DNA from: Nitrospirota bacterium
GTDB taxonomy: Bacteria > Nitrospirota > JACRHJ01
Direction: 5' to 3'
NCBI GenBank assembly: GCA_021815285.1
Contig: JAKAHE010000075.1
Span: 1 to 9,340, forward strand
Length of the DNA: 9,340 nt
This document shows, one piece after another, positions 1 through 8,072 of the stretch. The notes under the pieces were generated by a model. That model was not told where the DNA came from. It saw only the letters and a list, made by a program, of their open reading frames with translations, and did not search any database. A program made the translations under genes and the position numbers. The first letter of the stretch is position 1; each line of letters begins with the position of its first letter.

Positions 1-1365
<1,365 letters not shown>

Positions 1366-1404
1366 GTCCCTGGGGCTTGCCAGTGGCTTGTCGGGGTGGC
1401 TTGG

Positions 1405-2301
1405 ATGAGCAGAAAGCCTGTAGCTTTCCTGGTAGTCGGGATAATTGTCGCTGTCGCGCTTGTAATCGCGATATCAACCGGCGCTTCCCTTTTCCTTGGG
1501 AAGTCGCCGGTTGCCGCTTCCGGCAAGGTAGCGGTCATAAAAATAGACGGGATTATACTCTCTTCCGAAGATGTAATACATCAGCTTAAAAAATACTCCG
1601 GAAATCCTTCCGTCAAGGCCATCGTTCTGCGGATTAACAGCCCGGGCGGGGCTGTCGTGCCCAGCCAGGAAATCTACGAGGAAATAAACAAGGTTCGCGC
1701 CAAAACCGGTAAGAAAATCATCGTCTCCATGGGCACTGTAGCGGCTTCCGGCGGGTATTACATCGCCTCAGCCGCGGACAGGATACTTGCCAATCCCGGC
1801 ACCCTGACAGGCAGCATCGGGGTCATCATGGAATTCGCGTCTGTTGAGCAACTCCTTAAAAAGATAGGCATAAAAGACCAGACAATCGCCTCCGGCAAGC
1901 GCAAGGACGTCGGGGATTTCATGCGGACAATGACCCCGGACGAGAAGGAATACCTTAAAAACGTCCTCCGGGACGTTCACGAGCAATTTGTCGAGGCCGT
2001 GGCCAAAGGGCGAAAGATGAAAGTTGAGGATGTCTGGGCGCTCGCGGACGGGAGCGTCTATACCGGGAGACAGGCGCAGAAACTCGGCCTCGTGGACGGG
2101 CTTGGAGACCTCCAGGACGCCATAAGCGTTGCGGGCAAAATGGCCGGGATAAAGGGCAGGCCCGCAGTAATTACTGAGGAGAAGAAGACGTCCATATGGG
2201 ACCTCATAAAAGGACAGGACGCAAGCAGCCTCTTCCAGGGCCTCATAGGCAAGAACCTCCAGGGCATGATGTATCTGTACGCCGCGCCGGAAATAAGATG
2301 A
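1405..2301 (+). CDS. sppA: Signal peptide peptidase SppA (short, single-domain type)
   Basis: SppA is an inner-membrane serine protease with a Ser/Lys dyad that degrades signal peptides left after secretion. I chose the ATG at 1405 (MSRKPVAFL), which has a GGGGTGG stretch about 6 nt upstream; an in-frame GTG at 1396 would add three residues. Residues about 7-31 form one hydrophobic signal-anchor helix after a basic N-terminus. The S49 peptidase core follows: VAVIKIDG near 42, the INSPGG motif near 77, the nucleophile Ser115 in AASGGYYIAS, TGSIGV near 136, and the probable general base Lys167 in GKRKDVG. At about 298 residues it matches the short Bacillus-type SppA rather than the 600-residue E. 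coli tandem form. It lies 39 nt after rpsA and is probably in the same operon. The dyad assignment is by family knowledge; the start is the only uncertain part. Confidence 0.93.
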   Translation: MSRKPVAFLVVGIIVAVALVIAISTGASLFLGKSPVAASGKVAVIKIDGIILSSEDVIHQLKKYSGNPSVKAIVLRINSPGGAVVPSQEIYEEINKVRAKTGKKIIVSMGTVAASGGYYIASAADRILANPGTLTGSIGVIMEFASVEQLLKKIGIKDQTIASGKRKDVGDFMRTMTPDEKEYLKNVLRDVHEQFVEAVAKGRKMKVEDVWALADGSVYTGRQAQKLGLVDGLGDLQDAISVAGKMAGIKGRPAVITEEKKTSIWDLIKGQDASSLFQGLIGKNLQGMMYLYAAPEIR

Positions 2302-2323
2302 CAAGAAAACAATATCTTTAACC

Positions 2324-2352
2324 TTGACAACGGGTTATGGATATGTTATTTA
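2324..2352 (+). promoter_or_regulatory. Possible sigma70 promoter of the ihfB-like gene
   Basis: A perfect TTGACA at 2324-2329 is followed after 17 bp by TATTTA at 2347-2352, which is a poor -10 (3 of 6 matches to TATAAT). It sits in the AT-rich 105-bp gap between sppA and the ihfB-like gene. If used, the leader would be about 48 nt and include the GGGGG ribosome binding site at 2393-2397. The -35 is strong and the -10 weak, so this is tentative; read-through from rpsA-sppA is the alternative. Confidence 0.4.
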
Positions 2353-2406
2353 TTCCCAGAAGGTCCAAGAGCGCTCTGAAATTTCATATAACGGGGGTAA
2401 TGGTTT

Positions 2407-2688
2407 ATGACTAAGGCGGAGCTTGTTGAGAAGGTTTCTGACAAGGTCGACGGTCTTACAAAGAAGCAGACAGAGGTAATAATCAATACAATTTTCGACA
2501 GTATCAAGGATTCTCTTGCCATCGGCGACAAAATCGAAATAAGGGGATTCGGCAGCTTCAAAATCCGTTCGCGCAAGCAGCGCGAGGGCAGAAACCCGAA
2601 GACCGGCTCTCCCGTTTCCGTGCCTTCCAAAAAGGTTCCGTTCTTCAAGGCCGGCAAGGAGCTCAAGGAGCTGGTAGACAGCAAGTAA
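2407..2688 (+). CDS. ihfB: HU/IHF-family DNA-bending protein, IHF beta-like
   Basis: This is a small (93 aa) nucleoid protein that bends DNA as a dimer. The N-terminal helical dimerisation part (MTKAELVEKVSDKV to about residue 42) leads into IEIRGFGSF (about 44-52). The DNA-binding beta-arm follows with the GRNPKTG motif (about 61-67), whose proline is the residue that intercalates in this family. The C-terminal VPFFKAGKELKELV resembles IhfB (VPHFKPGKELRD) more than HU. E. coli ihfB also lies just downstream of rpsA, which supports the IHF-beta assignment. The start is supported by GGGGGT ending 9 nt before the ATG. An out-of-frame ATG at 2400 is ignored. The gene is followed by a strong terminator. 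Family membership is certain; IHF beta rather than HU is likely but not proven, because many related bacteria carry several such genes. Confidence 0.92.
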   Translation: MTKAELVEKVSDKVDGLTKKQTEVIINTIFDSIKDSLAIGDKIEIRGFGSFKIRSRKQREGRNPKTGSPVSVPSKKVPFFKAGKELKELVDSK

Positions 2689-2737
2689 AGGGGGCAGTAA
2701 GGCGAGCAGGGACAGGCGTAAATATTCATTAATTCAC

Positions 2738-2773
2738 AAGGCAGGGGCTTGAATGCAAGCCGCCTGCCTTTTT
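2738..2773 (+). terminator. Rho-independent terminator after the ihfB-like gene
   Basis: AAGGCAGG (2738-2745) pairs with CCTGCCTT (2763-2770), and GGCTTG (2746-2751) pairs with CAAGCC (2756-2761) around an AATG loop, with one bulged G at 2762. A T5 run (2769-2773) follows. This is a long GC-rich hairpin with a U-tract and closes the rpsA-sppA-ihfB unit just before moeA. Confidence 0.9.
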
Positions 2774-2776
2774 GCT

Positions 2777-2782
2777 TAGAAT
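2777..2782 (+). promoter_or_regulatory. Candidate -10 element of the moeA operon
   Basis: TAGAAT matches the sigma70 -10 at 5 of 6 positions, starts 4 nt after the terminator T-run, and ends 8 nt before the moeA ATG. Transcription would start at about 2789-2791, on or next to the start codon, giving a leaderless message. No convincing -35 is visible at 17 bp (TGCAAG lies there, inside the terminator hairpin), so the promoter is uncertain. Confidence 0.4.
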
Positions 2783-2790
2783 AAACGCTT

Positions 2791-4062
2791 ATGAGCCAGA
2801 AAGACATGCTGGGCCGGGGCGAGGCGGTTGGCGTTGGGGAGGCCTTAAGCATTCTGCGTTCTTCCTATACTGCCCCTGAGCCCGGGCGCGAAGAAGTATC
2901 GTTGCACGAGGCGCTTGGGCGCGCGCTCGCGGCAGATATAATATCCCAAACCGCGCTTCCGGAATTTCCCCGCTCGTCCATGGATGGCTATGCAGTATTC
3001 TCCGCCGATACCTTCGGCGCCTCAGAGCAGATACCGGCTTATTTGAAGCTTGCAGGCGAGATTGTCATGGGAGAGGCGGCCCCAGTACTGCTCTTGCGCG
3101 GCCAGGCTGTTGCCATTCCGACCGGCGGGATGCTGCCTGAAGGCGCGGACGCTGTGGTTATGCTGGAATATGCGCAGGCGCTTGACACCGGAGAATTGGA
3201 AATAATGAGGCCAGTTGCTCCGGGCGAGAACGTAGTCCAGCCGGGTGACGACATAAAAGCCGGCGAGACGGCCTTTACGAAAGGCCACAGGCTGAGGCCG
3301 CAGGATATAGGCGCCATGGCGGGGATAGGGATAACGTATGCGCCGGTATTCAAAAGGCCGAAGGTGGCAATAATTAATACGGGAAGCGAGATAGTCCCGG
3401 CGGATAAGACGCCGCGCCCTGGACAGGTGCGCGACGTGAACTCATACACCCTTGCCGGCATGGTTCGACTGGCGGGCGCGATTCCGGTATTAAAAGGCAT
3501 ATTCAGGGACGAATATGGACCCATCCGGGAGGCTGCGGAGAGCGCAATTTCCGAATGCGACGCGGTCGCTCTCACGGGCGGAAGTTCCGTTGGAAATCAA
3601 GACCTTACGGCAAAGATTATAAACGACATGGGTAAGCCCGGCGTCATCGTGCACGGCGTATCGGTAAAGCCCGGAAAACCTGTTATAATAGGCGTGGTTA
3701 GCGGCAAACCAGTCTTCGGACTTCCTGGCCATCCGGTCGCCGTGGCGGTATGTTTCGAGCTGTTTTTAAGGCCCCTGATAAGTGAGATTTCAGGGAAAAT
3801 CGACCCGCTCGAAGCCTTGGGTATACCGGGCGTCAGGGTTGTCGAGGCCAGGATGGCCCGGAACTATTCCTCCGTGCCCGGGCGCGAAGATCACCTTGGG
3901 GTAGCGCTCAGGAAAGATGAAGGAGAACTCTGGGCGTATCCTGTGCTTGGAAAATCCGGGCTTATTTTTACCCTTGCCAAGGCGCACGGGACGGCGGTGA
4001 TACCAGCCGACAGGCCGGGGATAGCGAAGGGGGAGAAGGTAATGGTCAGGCTGTTCGATTAA
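2791..4062 (+). CDS. moeA: Molybdopterin molybdenumtransferase MoeA
   Basis: MoeA catalyses the last step of molybdenum cofactor synthesis in the cytoplasm: it takes MPT-adenylate, inserts molybdate (or tungstate) and releases AMP. The 423 aa carry the complete family set. Domain I/II includes SSMDGYAVF (residues 62-70), a threonine at 111 in IPTGG and GADAVVMLE (118-126). The MogA-like domain III (about 189-330) has INTGSE, VRDVNS, GGSSVGNQD with its Asp271, VKPGKPV (292-298) and GLPGHPV (310-316). The C-terminal beta domain IV spans about 345-423. No key residue appears lost. The ATG at 2791 is the first in-frame start after the terminator; no Shine-Dalgarno sequence precedes it, and ATG 2806 is an alternative. 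It is the first gene of a cluster with a second, divergent MoeA 4 nt downstream, which suggests the two are specialised for different metals or partners (inference). Confidence 0.95.
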   Translation: MSQKDMLGRGEAVGVGEALSILRSSYTAPEPGREEVSLHEALGRALAADIISQTALPEFPRSSMDGYAVFSADTFGASEQIPAYLKLAGEIVMGEAAPVLLLRGQAVAIPTGGMLPEGADAVVMLEYAQALDTGELEIMRPVAPGENVVQPGDDIKAGETAFTKGHRLRPQDIGAMAGIGITYAPVFKRPKVAIINTGSEIVPADKTPRPGQVRDVNSYTLAGMVRLAGAIPVLKGIFRDEYGPIREAAESAISECDAVALTGGSSVGNQDLTAKIINDMGKPGVIVHGVSVKPGKPVIIGVVSGKPVFGLPGHPVAVAVCFELFLRPLISEISGKIDPLEALGIPGVRVVEARMARNYSSVPGREDHLGVALRKDEGELWAYPVLGKSGLIFTLAKAHGTAVIPADRPGIAKGEKVMVRLFD

Positions 4063-4066
4063 TCTT

Positions 4067-6010
4067 ATGAATAGAAAAATCTACATAACCACGACCCCTC
4101 TCGATGAAGCCATCGCCCTCTGGCGTAGGAAGCTTTTCGAAGCCGGGATATGGAAGCCGCTTCCCAGCGAGGCGGTTTTTGTGGACGACTCCCTTGGACG
4201 TGTAACGGCAGAGGCCGTGGCGGCGAGGCATTCATCTCCTTTCTATCACTGCGCCGCCATGGACGGCATTGCGGTGCGTTTCGCCGATACCGTAGGCGCT
4301 TCCGATAATACTCCAAAGAAGCTTAAGATTGGCGCGCAGGCCGTATACGTCAACACCGGCAATCCGCTCCCGGAAGGCATGGACGCCGTGATAATGTTGG
4401 AGGAAATAAACGAGGATGACGGTTTTGTCGAGATAATCCGGCCCGCGACGCCCTGGCAGCATGTTCGTGTCGTCGGGGAGGACATTGTTGCGACCGAGCT
4501 GATAGTGCCGGAGAACCACATGCTTCGCCCGACGGATACCGCGGCATTGATTGCCGGAGGGATTACGGAGCTTCTTGTCCGGCGAAGACCCGGAATCGGG
4601 CTTATACCGACTGGGGACGAGCTTGTACAGCCTGGCACGGAGCTTAAAAAGGGGAATATCCCGGAGTATAATTCCCGAATGCTATACGGCATGGCGAAGG
4701 AATGGGGCGCAGATGCGAGACGATATGATATAGCGCCCGACGATTTGAATATTCTGAAAGAACGGATAGCCGAGGCCGCCGGCAGGCACGACATCGTCGC
4801 CGTGAACGCAGGCTCCTCAGCCGGTTCCGAAGACCATGCATACCAGGCGATAAGCGAGCTCGGGGAGGTGTTCCTGCACGGGATAAACACCAAGCCCGGA
4901 AAGCCGGTAATCCTTGGCATTGTTTGCGGCAAGCCTGTAATCGGCGTGCCGGGCTATCCAGTCTCGGCGTTCCTCGCCTTTCGGTTTTTTGCGCGTCCTC
5001 TTATTTACGCCATGCAGGGGATGGAACCGCCCGCCGCGCGGTCGATTGGAGCGGCGCTTTCGCGCCAGGTGGCCTCAATGCTCGGGCAGGAGGAATTTGT
5101 CAGGGTGAAGCTCGGCAAGGTTGGCGAAAATATCGTTGCGACTCCAATGTACCGCGGCGCGGGGGTGTTGATGACCCTCGTGCGCGCGGACGGCATTGTG
5201 CGAATACCGGCGGCTTCGGAAGGTCTTGCGGCGGGAAGTATTGTGGAGGCGGAGCTTCTGAAGCCCCCCGAGGAGATAGAGAATACAATCGTCTGTATCG
5301 GAAGCCACGACAACGCCCTCGACATTCTCGGAAACTTCCTGAAGAAAAAGGAACCGGCATTCGCCCTTTCCTCGGCGCATACCGGAAGCATGGGCGGCAT
5401 TATCGCGCTCAAGAAAAACGAGGCCCACATGGCCGGGACGCATCTCCTTGACGAAGAAACCGGGGAGTATAATATCTCATACTTGGAAAAATATCTTCCG
5501 GGAAGAAAACTTTATCTTGTGAACCTGGTGTATCGTGAGCAGGGGCTGCTGGTATTGAATGGCAATCCGAAAAAGATACACGGTTTCGGTGATCTGCGCA
5601 GACCGGATATCGTTTTTGTGAATCGGCAGGCCGGGGCGGGAACGAGGCTCCTGGCGGACCTGCACTTAAGGATGCTTGGGATTAAAAAAACAGAAGTGAA
5701 CGGCTACACGCACGAGGAATACACTCACATGGGCGTGGCCTCGGCGGTGCTTTCCGGCGCGGCGGATACTGGGCTTGGCATACTCGCCGCGGCGCGGGCG
5801 CTCGGCCTGGATTTCCTGCCGGTCGCCCAGGAACGATACGATATTGCCATACCTGCCGAATATTACGATGACCCGAAGATTAAGGCGCTTCTTTGTATCA
5901 TCCGGGAGGATAAGGAGTTCCGCGAAGCGGTCATTGCGCTTGGCGGATACGACGTTAGGGACATGGGGAAGGTAATGTGGGATACCGGTAGACCGGTTTC
6001 GGACCGATGA
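4067..6010 (+). CDS. MoeA fused to a C-terminal PBP-like (LysR/TupA-type) domain
   Basis: This 647-aa protein is a second MoeA joined to a ligand-binding domain. Residues about 1-400 form the MoeA part: HCAAMDGIAV (61-70), GMDAVIMLEE (104-113), RPTDTAALIAGGI (154-166), IPTGDELV, AGSSAGSED with Asp256, KPGKP (276-280) and GVPGYPVSA (293-301). Residues about 405-640 resemble the PBP-like domain (Pfam PF12727 type) known fused to MoeA or to molybdenum-responsive regulators: GSHDNALDIL (412-421), AHTGSMGGIIAL (437-448), GTHLLDEETGEYN (457-469), NRQAGAGTRLL (519-529), and an SGAADTGLGI stretch (563-572). There is no signal peptide, so it acts in the cytoplasm, where it could sense or deliver an oxyanion such as molybdate or tungstate (inference). 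No Shine-Dalgarno sequence is visible; translation probably depends on moeA, which stops 4 nt before the ATG. The stop overlaps the next start. Confidence 0.93.
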   Translation: MNRKIYITTTPLDEAIALWRRKLFEAGIWKPLPSEAVFVDDSLGRVTAEAVAARHSSPFYHCAAMDGIAVRFADTVGASDNTPKKLKIGAQAVYVNTGNPLPEGMDAVIMLEEINEDDGFVEIIRPATPWQHVRVVGEDIVATELIVPENHMLRPTDTAALIAGGITELLVRRRPGIGLIPTGDELVQPGTELKKGNIPEYNSRMLYGMAKEWGADARRYDIAPDDLNILKERIAEAAGRHDIVAVNAGSSAGSEDHAYQAISELGEVFLHGINTKPGKPVILGIVCGKPVIGVPGYPVSAFLAFRFFARPLIYAMQGMEPPAARSIGAALSRQVASMLGQEEFVRVKLGKVGENIVATPMYRGAGVLMTLVRADGIVRIPAASEGLAAGSIVEAELLKPPEEIENTIVCIGSHDNALDILGNFLKKKEPAFALSSAHTGSMGGIIALKKNEAHMAGTHLLDEETGEYNISYLEKYLPGRKLYLVNLVYREQGLLVLNGNPKKIHGFGDLRRPDIVFVNRQAGAGTRLLADLHLRMLGIKKTEVNGYTHEEYTHMGVASAVLSGAADTGLGILAAARALGLDFLPVAQERYDIAIPAEYYDDPKIKALLCIIREDKEFREAVIALGGYDVRDMGKVMWDTGRPVSDR

Positions 6011-7521
6011 CGCCGCTTGTAAAAAAATATTTCCTGAAGCTTTCGCAGGCATCGGACGACGACAAGACGCCCGACCTTGAGCGCGTCCTGGCGGGACTGC
6101 GGCGTGAGGGACTTGACGCAGGCTCCGTTCCCGTGTCAGTAATCCGGAAGATTTCTTCTGCGCTCAGGGATAATAATTTTGAGGTAACGGCAACCGTCAG
6201 TCTGTCGGAAGAGCCGGAGCTAATAGACATAGAGCCGGGCAGCTCTGCCGGCAGGCGGTCGACCGCCTTCGGCCTTGCCGTTGACCTCGGCACGACGAAC
6301 ATCGTATGCAGTTTGATTGACCTTGACACCGGGTCGCCAACCGGCATGCCGGTGTCGGATACGAACCCCCAGTCCGTCATCGGAGAGGACATTCTCGCTC
6401 GTATACACCACTGTCTGAAAACCGGCGGGCTGGAGGAACTGAGGCTTGCGGCAGTCGGATGCGTAAATGCCGTGGCGGAAAGACTCGCGGCCAGCGCGGG
6501 CATATCGGCGGGCGATATTTCGTGCGCATGCATATCCGGAAATACGACAATGGCGCACTTCTTTCTGGGGCTTGACCCGTACAACATCTGCCGCGCGCCG
6601 TATGTCCCTGCGGCAAATCGTTTCGGGAGTTTCAAGGCAAAAGATGTCGGCCTGAACATCAGGCCGGAAGCGCCGGTTGTCGTCCTTCCGAACGTCGGGA
6701 GTTATGTCGGCGGGGACGTCCTGGCCGGGATACTCGTCTCCGGGATGGCGGACAGGGAAGGAATTTCCATATTGGTGGATGTCGGGACGAACGCGGAGAT
6801 AATCGTCGGTAACCGGGACTGGCTTGTCGCGTGCGCAGGCGCGGCGGGTCCGGCCCTTGAAGGAGGCGTCGTGAGCTCCGGCATGAGGGCCGCACCCGGC
6901 GCTATAGACAGGATAACGATAGGCGATAAACATGATCCGTCCTTCAGTGTAATCGGAGACGTCACGCCTGTCGGGATGTGCGGCTCCGCGCTGATAGACC
7001 TGCTCTCGGAGCTTTTCAGGACGGGTCTCATAGACGGCAGGGGAAAGTTTGTGCCCGGCAGGACGGAAAGGGTTGTGGAAACGGAATCCGGGCCTGCATA
7101 TCGCGTAGCGGACAATATATTTTTTACGGAAAGGGACATAGAGAACCTTGTCCGCACAAAGGCGGCAATGTATACGGCTTTGACCGTAATAATCTCCGAA
7201 ATAGGCATAACCTTTAACGACATTGAATCGTTTTTCGTGGCCGGGACGTTCGGAGAGTATATCGCGGCGGACAAGGCCGTTTCCATAGGGATGCTGCCGG
7301 ACATCCCTATTGAAAAATTCAGGCTCCTGGGGAATTCTTCCCTTAAAGGCGCAGTCATGGCCCTTCTTGATATTAAAGCTATTGAACAGATTGAAAAAAT
7401 AGCATCCATGATAACCTACAGGGAACTCAACGCCAGCGCGGAGTTCATGAGCCTGTACCGCGCCGCAATGTTCCTGCCGCATACAGACGCATCCCTTTTT
7501 CCGAACGCATATAAATCCTGA
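6007..7521 (+). CDS. ASKHA-fold ATPase, corrinoid-activator (RACo/DUF4445) family, lacking the 2Fe-2S domain
   Basis: Family members such as RACo use ATP to drive reductive activation of corrinoid proteins; they have an N-terminal 2Fe-2S ferredoxin domain, a linker, a middle domain and a C-terminal ASKHA ATPase. This 504-aa protein starts at the linker (TPLVKKYFLKL, with DLERVLAGL near 23). It has the nucleotide-binding core: AFGLAVDLGTTNIV (87-100), CISGNTTMAHFFLGLDP (175-191), GGDVLAGIL, LVDVGTNAEIIVGN (256-269), ACAGAAGPALEGG (275-287), GMCGSALIDL (323-332) and the adenosine-site region VAGTFGEYIAADKA (411-424). No CX4CX2C cluster is present and usual full length is about 600-640, so the ferredoxin part is absent. 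The ATG overlaps the previous stop as ATGA (6007-6010), implying translational coupling to the moeA genes. No corrinoid protein or methyltransferase is nearby. The ATPase assignment is firm, the substrate unknown; a role with a Mo/W enzyme is inference. Confidence 0.9.
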   Translation: MTPLVKKYFLKLSQASDDDKTPDLERVLAGLRREGLDAGSVPVSVIRKISSALRDNNFEVTATVSLSEEPELIDIEPGSSAGRRSTAFGLAVDLGTTNIVCSLIDLDTGSPTGMPVSDTNPQSVIGEDILARIHHCLKTGGLEELRLAAVGCVNAVAERLAASAGISAGDISCACISGNTTMAHFFLGLDPYNICRAPYVPAANRFGSFKAKDVGLNIRPEAPVVVLPNVGSYVGGDVLAGILVSGMADREGISILVDVGTNAEIIVGNRDWLVACAGAAGPALEGGVVSSGMRAAPGAIDRITIGDKHDPSFSVIGDVTPVGMCGSALIDLLSELFRTGLIDGRGKFVPGRTERVVETESGPAYRVADNIFFTERDIENLVRTKAAMYTALTVIISEIGITFNDIESFFVAGTFGEYIAADKAVSIGMLPDIPIEKFRLLGNSSLKGAVMALLDIKAIEQIEKIASMITYRELNASAEFMSLYRAAMFLPHTDASLFPNAYKS

Positions 7522-7557
7522 TTATGAGGAAGCCTTGAACCTCAATTAAAATATTTA

Positions 7558-7611
7558 ACTTGACAGAAAGTTGTTTACAGGACTAACGTTGTCAACTATA
7601 ATCTGTAAAAT
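7558..7611. promoter_or_regulatory. Nested symmetric half-sites over the merR promoter (candidate operator)
   Basis: Four related 7-mers occur: TTGACAG (7560-7566), TTTACAG (7574-7580), TTGTCAA (7589-7595) and CTGTAAA (7603-7609). The first two are direct repeats 14 bp apart; the last two are their inverted counterparts, also 14 bp apart. Both inverted pairs share one centre at 7584.5. The second overlaps the -35, and the last two flank the -10. This geometry is what a dimeric or tetrameric repressor site would show; autoregulation by the downstream MerR protein is the simplest reading (inference). Confidence 0.5.
7574..7602 (+). promoter_or_regulatory. Sigma70-type promoter of the merR gene
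   Basis: TTTACA (7574-7579, 5 of 6 matches to TTGACA), a 17-bp spacer, then a perfect TATAAT (7597-7602). Transcription would begin near 7609, leaving a leader of about 40 nt with a good GGAGG ribosome binding site at 7642-7646. The 17-bp spacer is normal, unlike the 19-20 bp spacers of classical MerR-activated promoters, so conventional repression rather than DNA-twist activation is more likely here. Confidence 0.8.
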
Positions 7612-7649
7612 ATGTCTTCAGATTTTATGTCTTATCCGAGTGGAGGAAC

Positions 7650-8066
7650 ATGGAAAACAACGACGAGAAAGCCCGCAGGGAGAATCTTCCGCTATACCCT
7701 ATCGGCATAGCCGCCGAACTTGTGGGGGCTACTGACCAGACGCTCAGGCTGTATGAGAAGCACGGGCTTGTTACGCCTGCGAGGAGGAACAAGAACAGGT
7801 TCTATTCGGATAACGACATAAAATGGCTTCGTTGCATACGGGAACTGATACACGAGAAGAAAATAAGCATAGAGGGGGTAAAGAAACTGTTGGATTATGC
7901 GCCCTGCTGGGAGATACAGGGCTGTTCGGAAGATTTAAGGGGGGAATGCTCGGCCTATGTTGATCGCTCCGCTCCGTGCTGGGAGCTGACCGGCAGGCAT
8001 TGCAAGAACGGCATAGAATGCGTCAGGTGTTTCGTCTATCTCAGCGGGAAGGAAAAGCGCATGTAA
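7650..8066 (+). CDS. MerR-family regulator with C-terminal cysteine-rich 'CW' domain
   Basis: This is a 138-aa DNA-binding regulator. Residues 16-84 form a MerR winged helix: YPIGIAAELVGATDQTLRLY, YEKHGLVTPAR (35-45), FYSDNDIKWLRCI (51-63) and a following helix ending LLDYAP. In place of the usual dimerisation coiled coil and metal site there is a compact domain with seven cysteines (86, 92, 100, 110, 118, 124, 127), two of them in Cys-Trp pairs (CWEIQGC and CWELTGRHC). The end, CVRCFVY, has a CXXC. It resembles the two-CW type domain found in small anaerobe proteins, and could hold an Fe-S cluster or metal, making this a redox or metal sensor (inference). GGAGG at 7642-7646 fixes the start. 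It lies between the MoeA/ASKHA cluster and the export gene and has its own promoter; its targets are unknown, itself being the best candidate. Confidence 0.9.
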   Translation: MENNDEKARRENLPLYPIGIAAELVGATDQTLRLYEKHGLVTPARRNKNRFYSDNDIKWLRCIRELIHEKKISIEGVKKLLDYAPCWEIQGCSEDLRGECSAYVDRSAPCWELTGRHCKNGIECVRCFVYLSGKEKRM

Positions 8067-8072
8067 TCCCTG

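Noticed and set aside
4924..5451. 175-codon plus-strand frame inside the MoeA-PBP gene
   Set aside because: Out of frame with a clearly conserved MoeA-PBP sequence and composed of Arg/Gly-rich residues typical of frame shadows.
2791..6010. Recent tandem duplication of moeA
   Set aside because: The two MoeA regions share family motifs but differ widely in the sequence between them, so they are old paralogues rather than a recent local duplication.
6220..7482. 420-codon minus-strand open frame opposite the ASKHA gene
   Set aside because: Long, but rich in Arg, His and Gly with no recognisable motif, and exactly antisense to conserved ATPase motifs on the plus strand.
7525..7544. TGAGG / CCTCA inverted repeat after the ASKHA gene as a terminator
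   Set aside because: Only five base pairs with a ten-nt loop and no T-run after it (AATTAAAATATTT). Too weak to call; the end of the moeA operon transcript is left undefined.
7560..7588. TTGACA at 7560 as the -35 of a second merR promoter
   Set aside because: The hexamer 17 bp downstream (CTAACG) is not a -10. The TTTACA/TATAAT pair is much better, so this TTGACA is treated as a half-site of the operator-like array.
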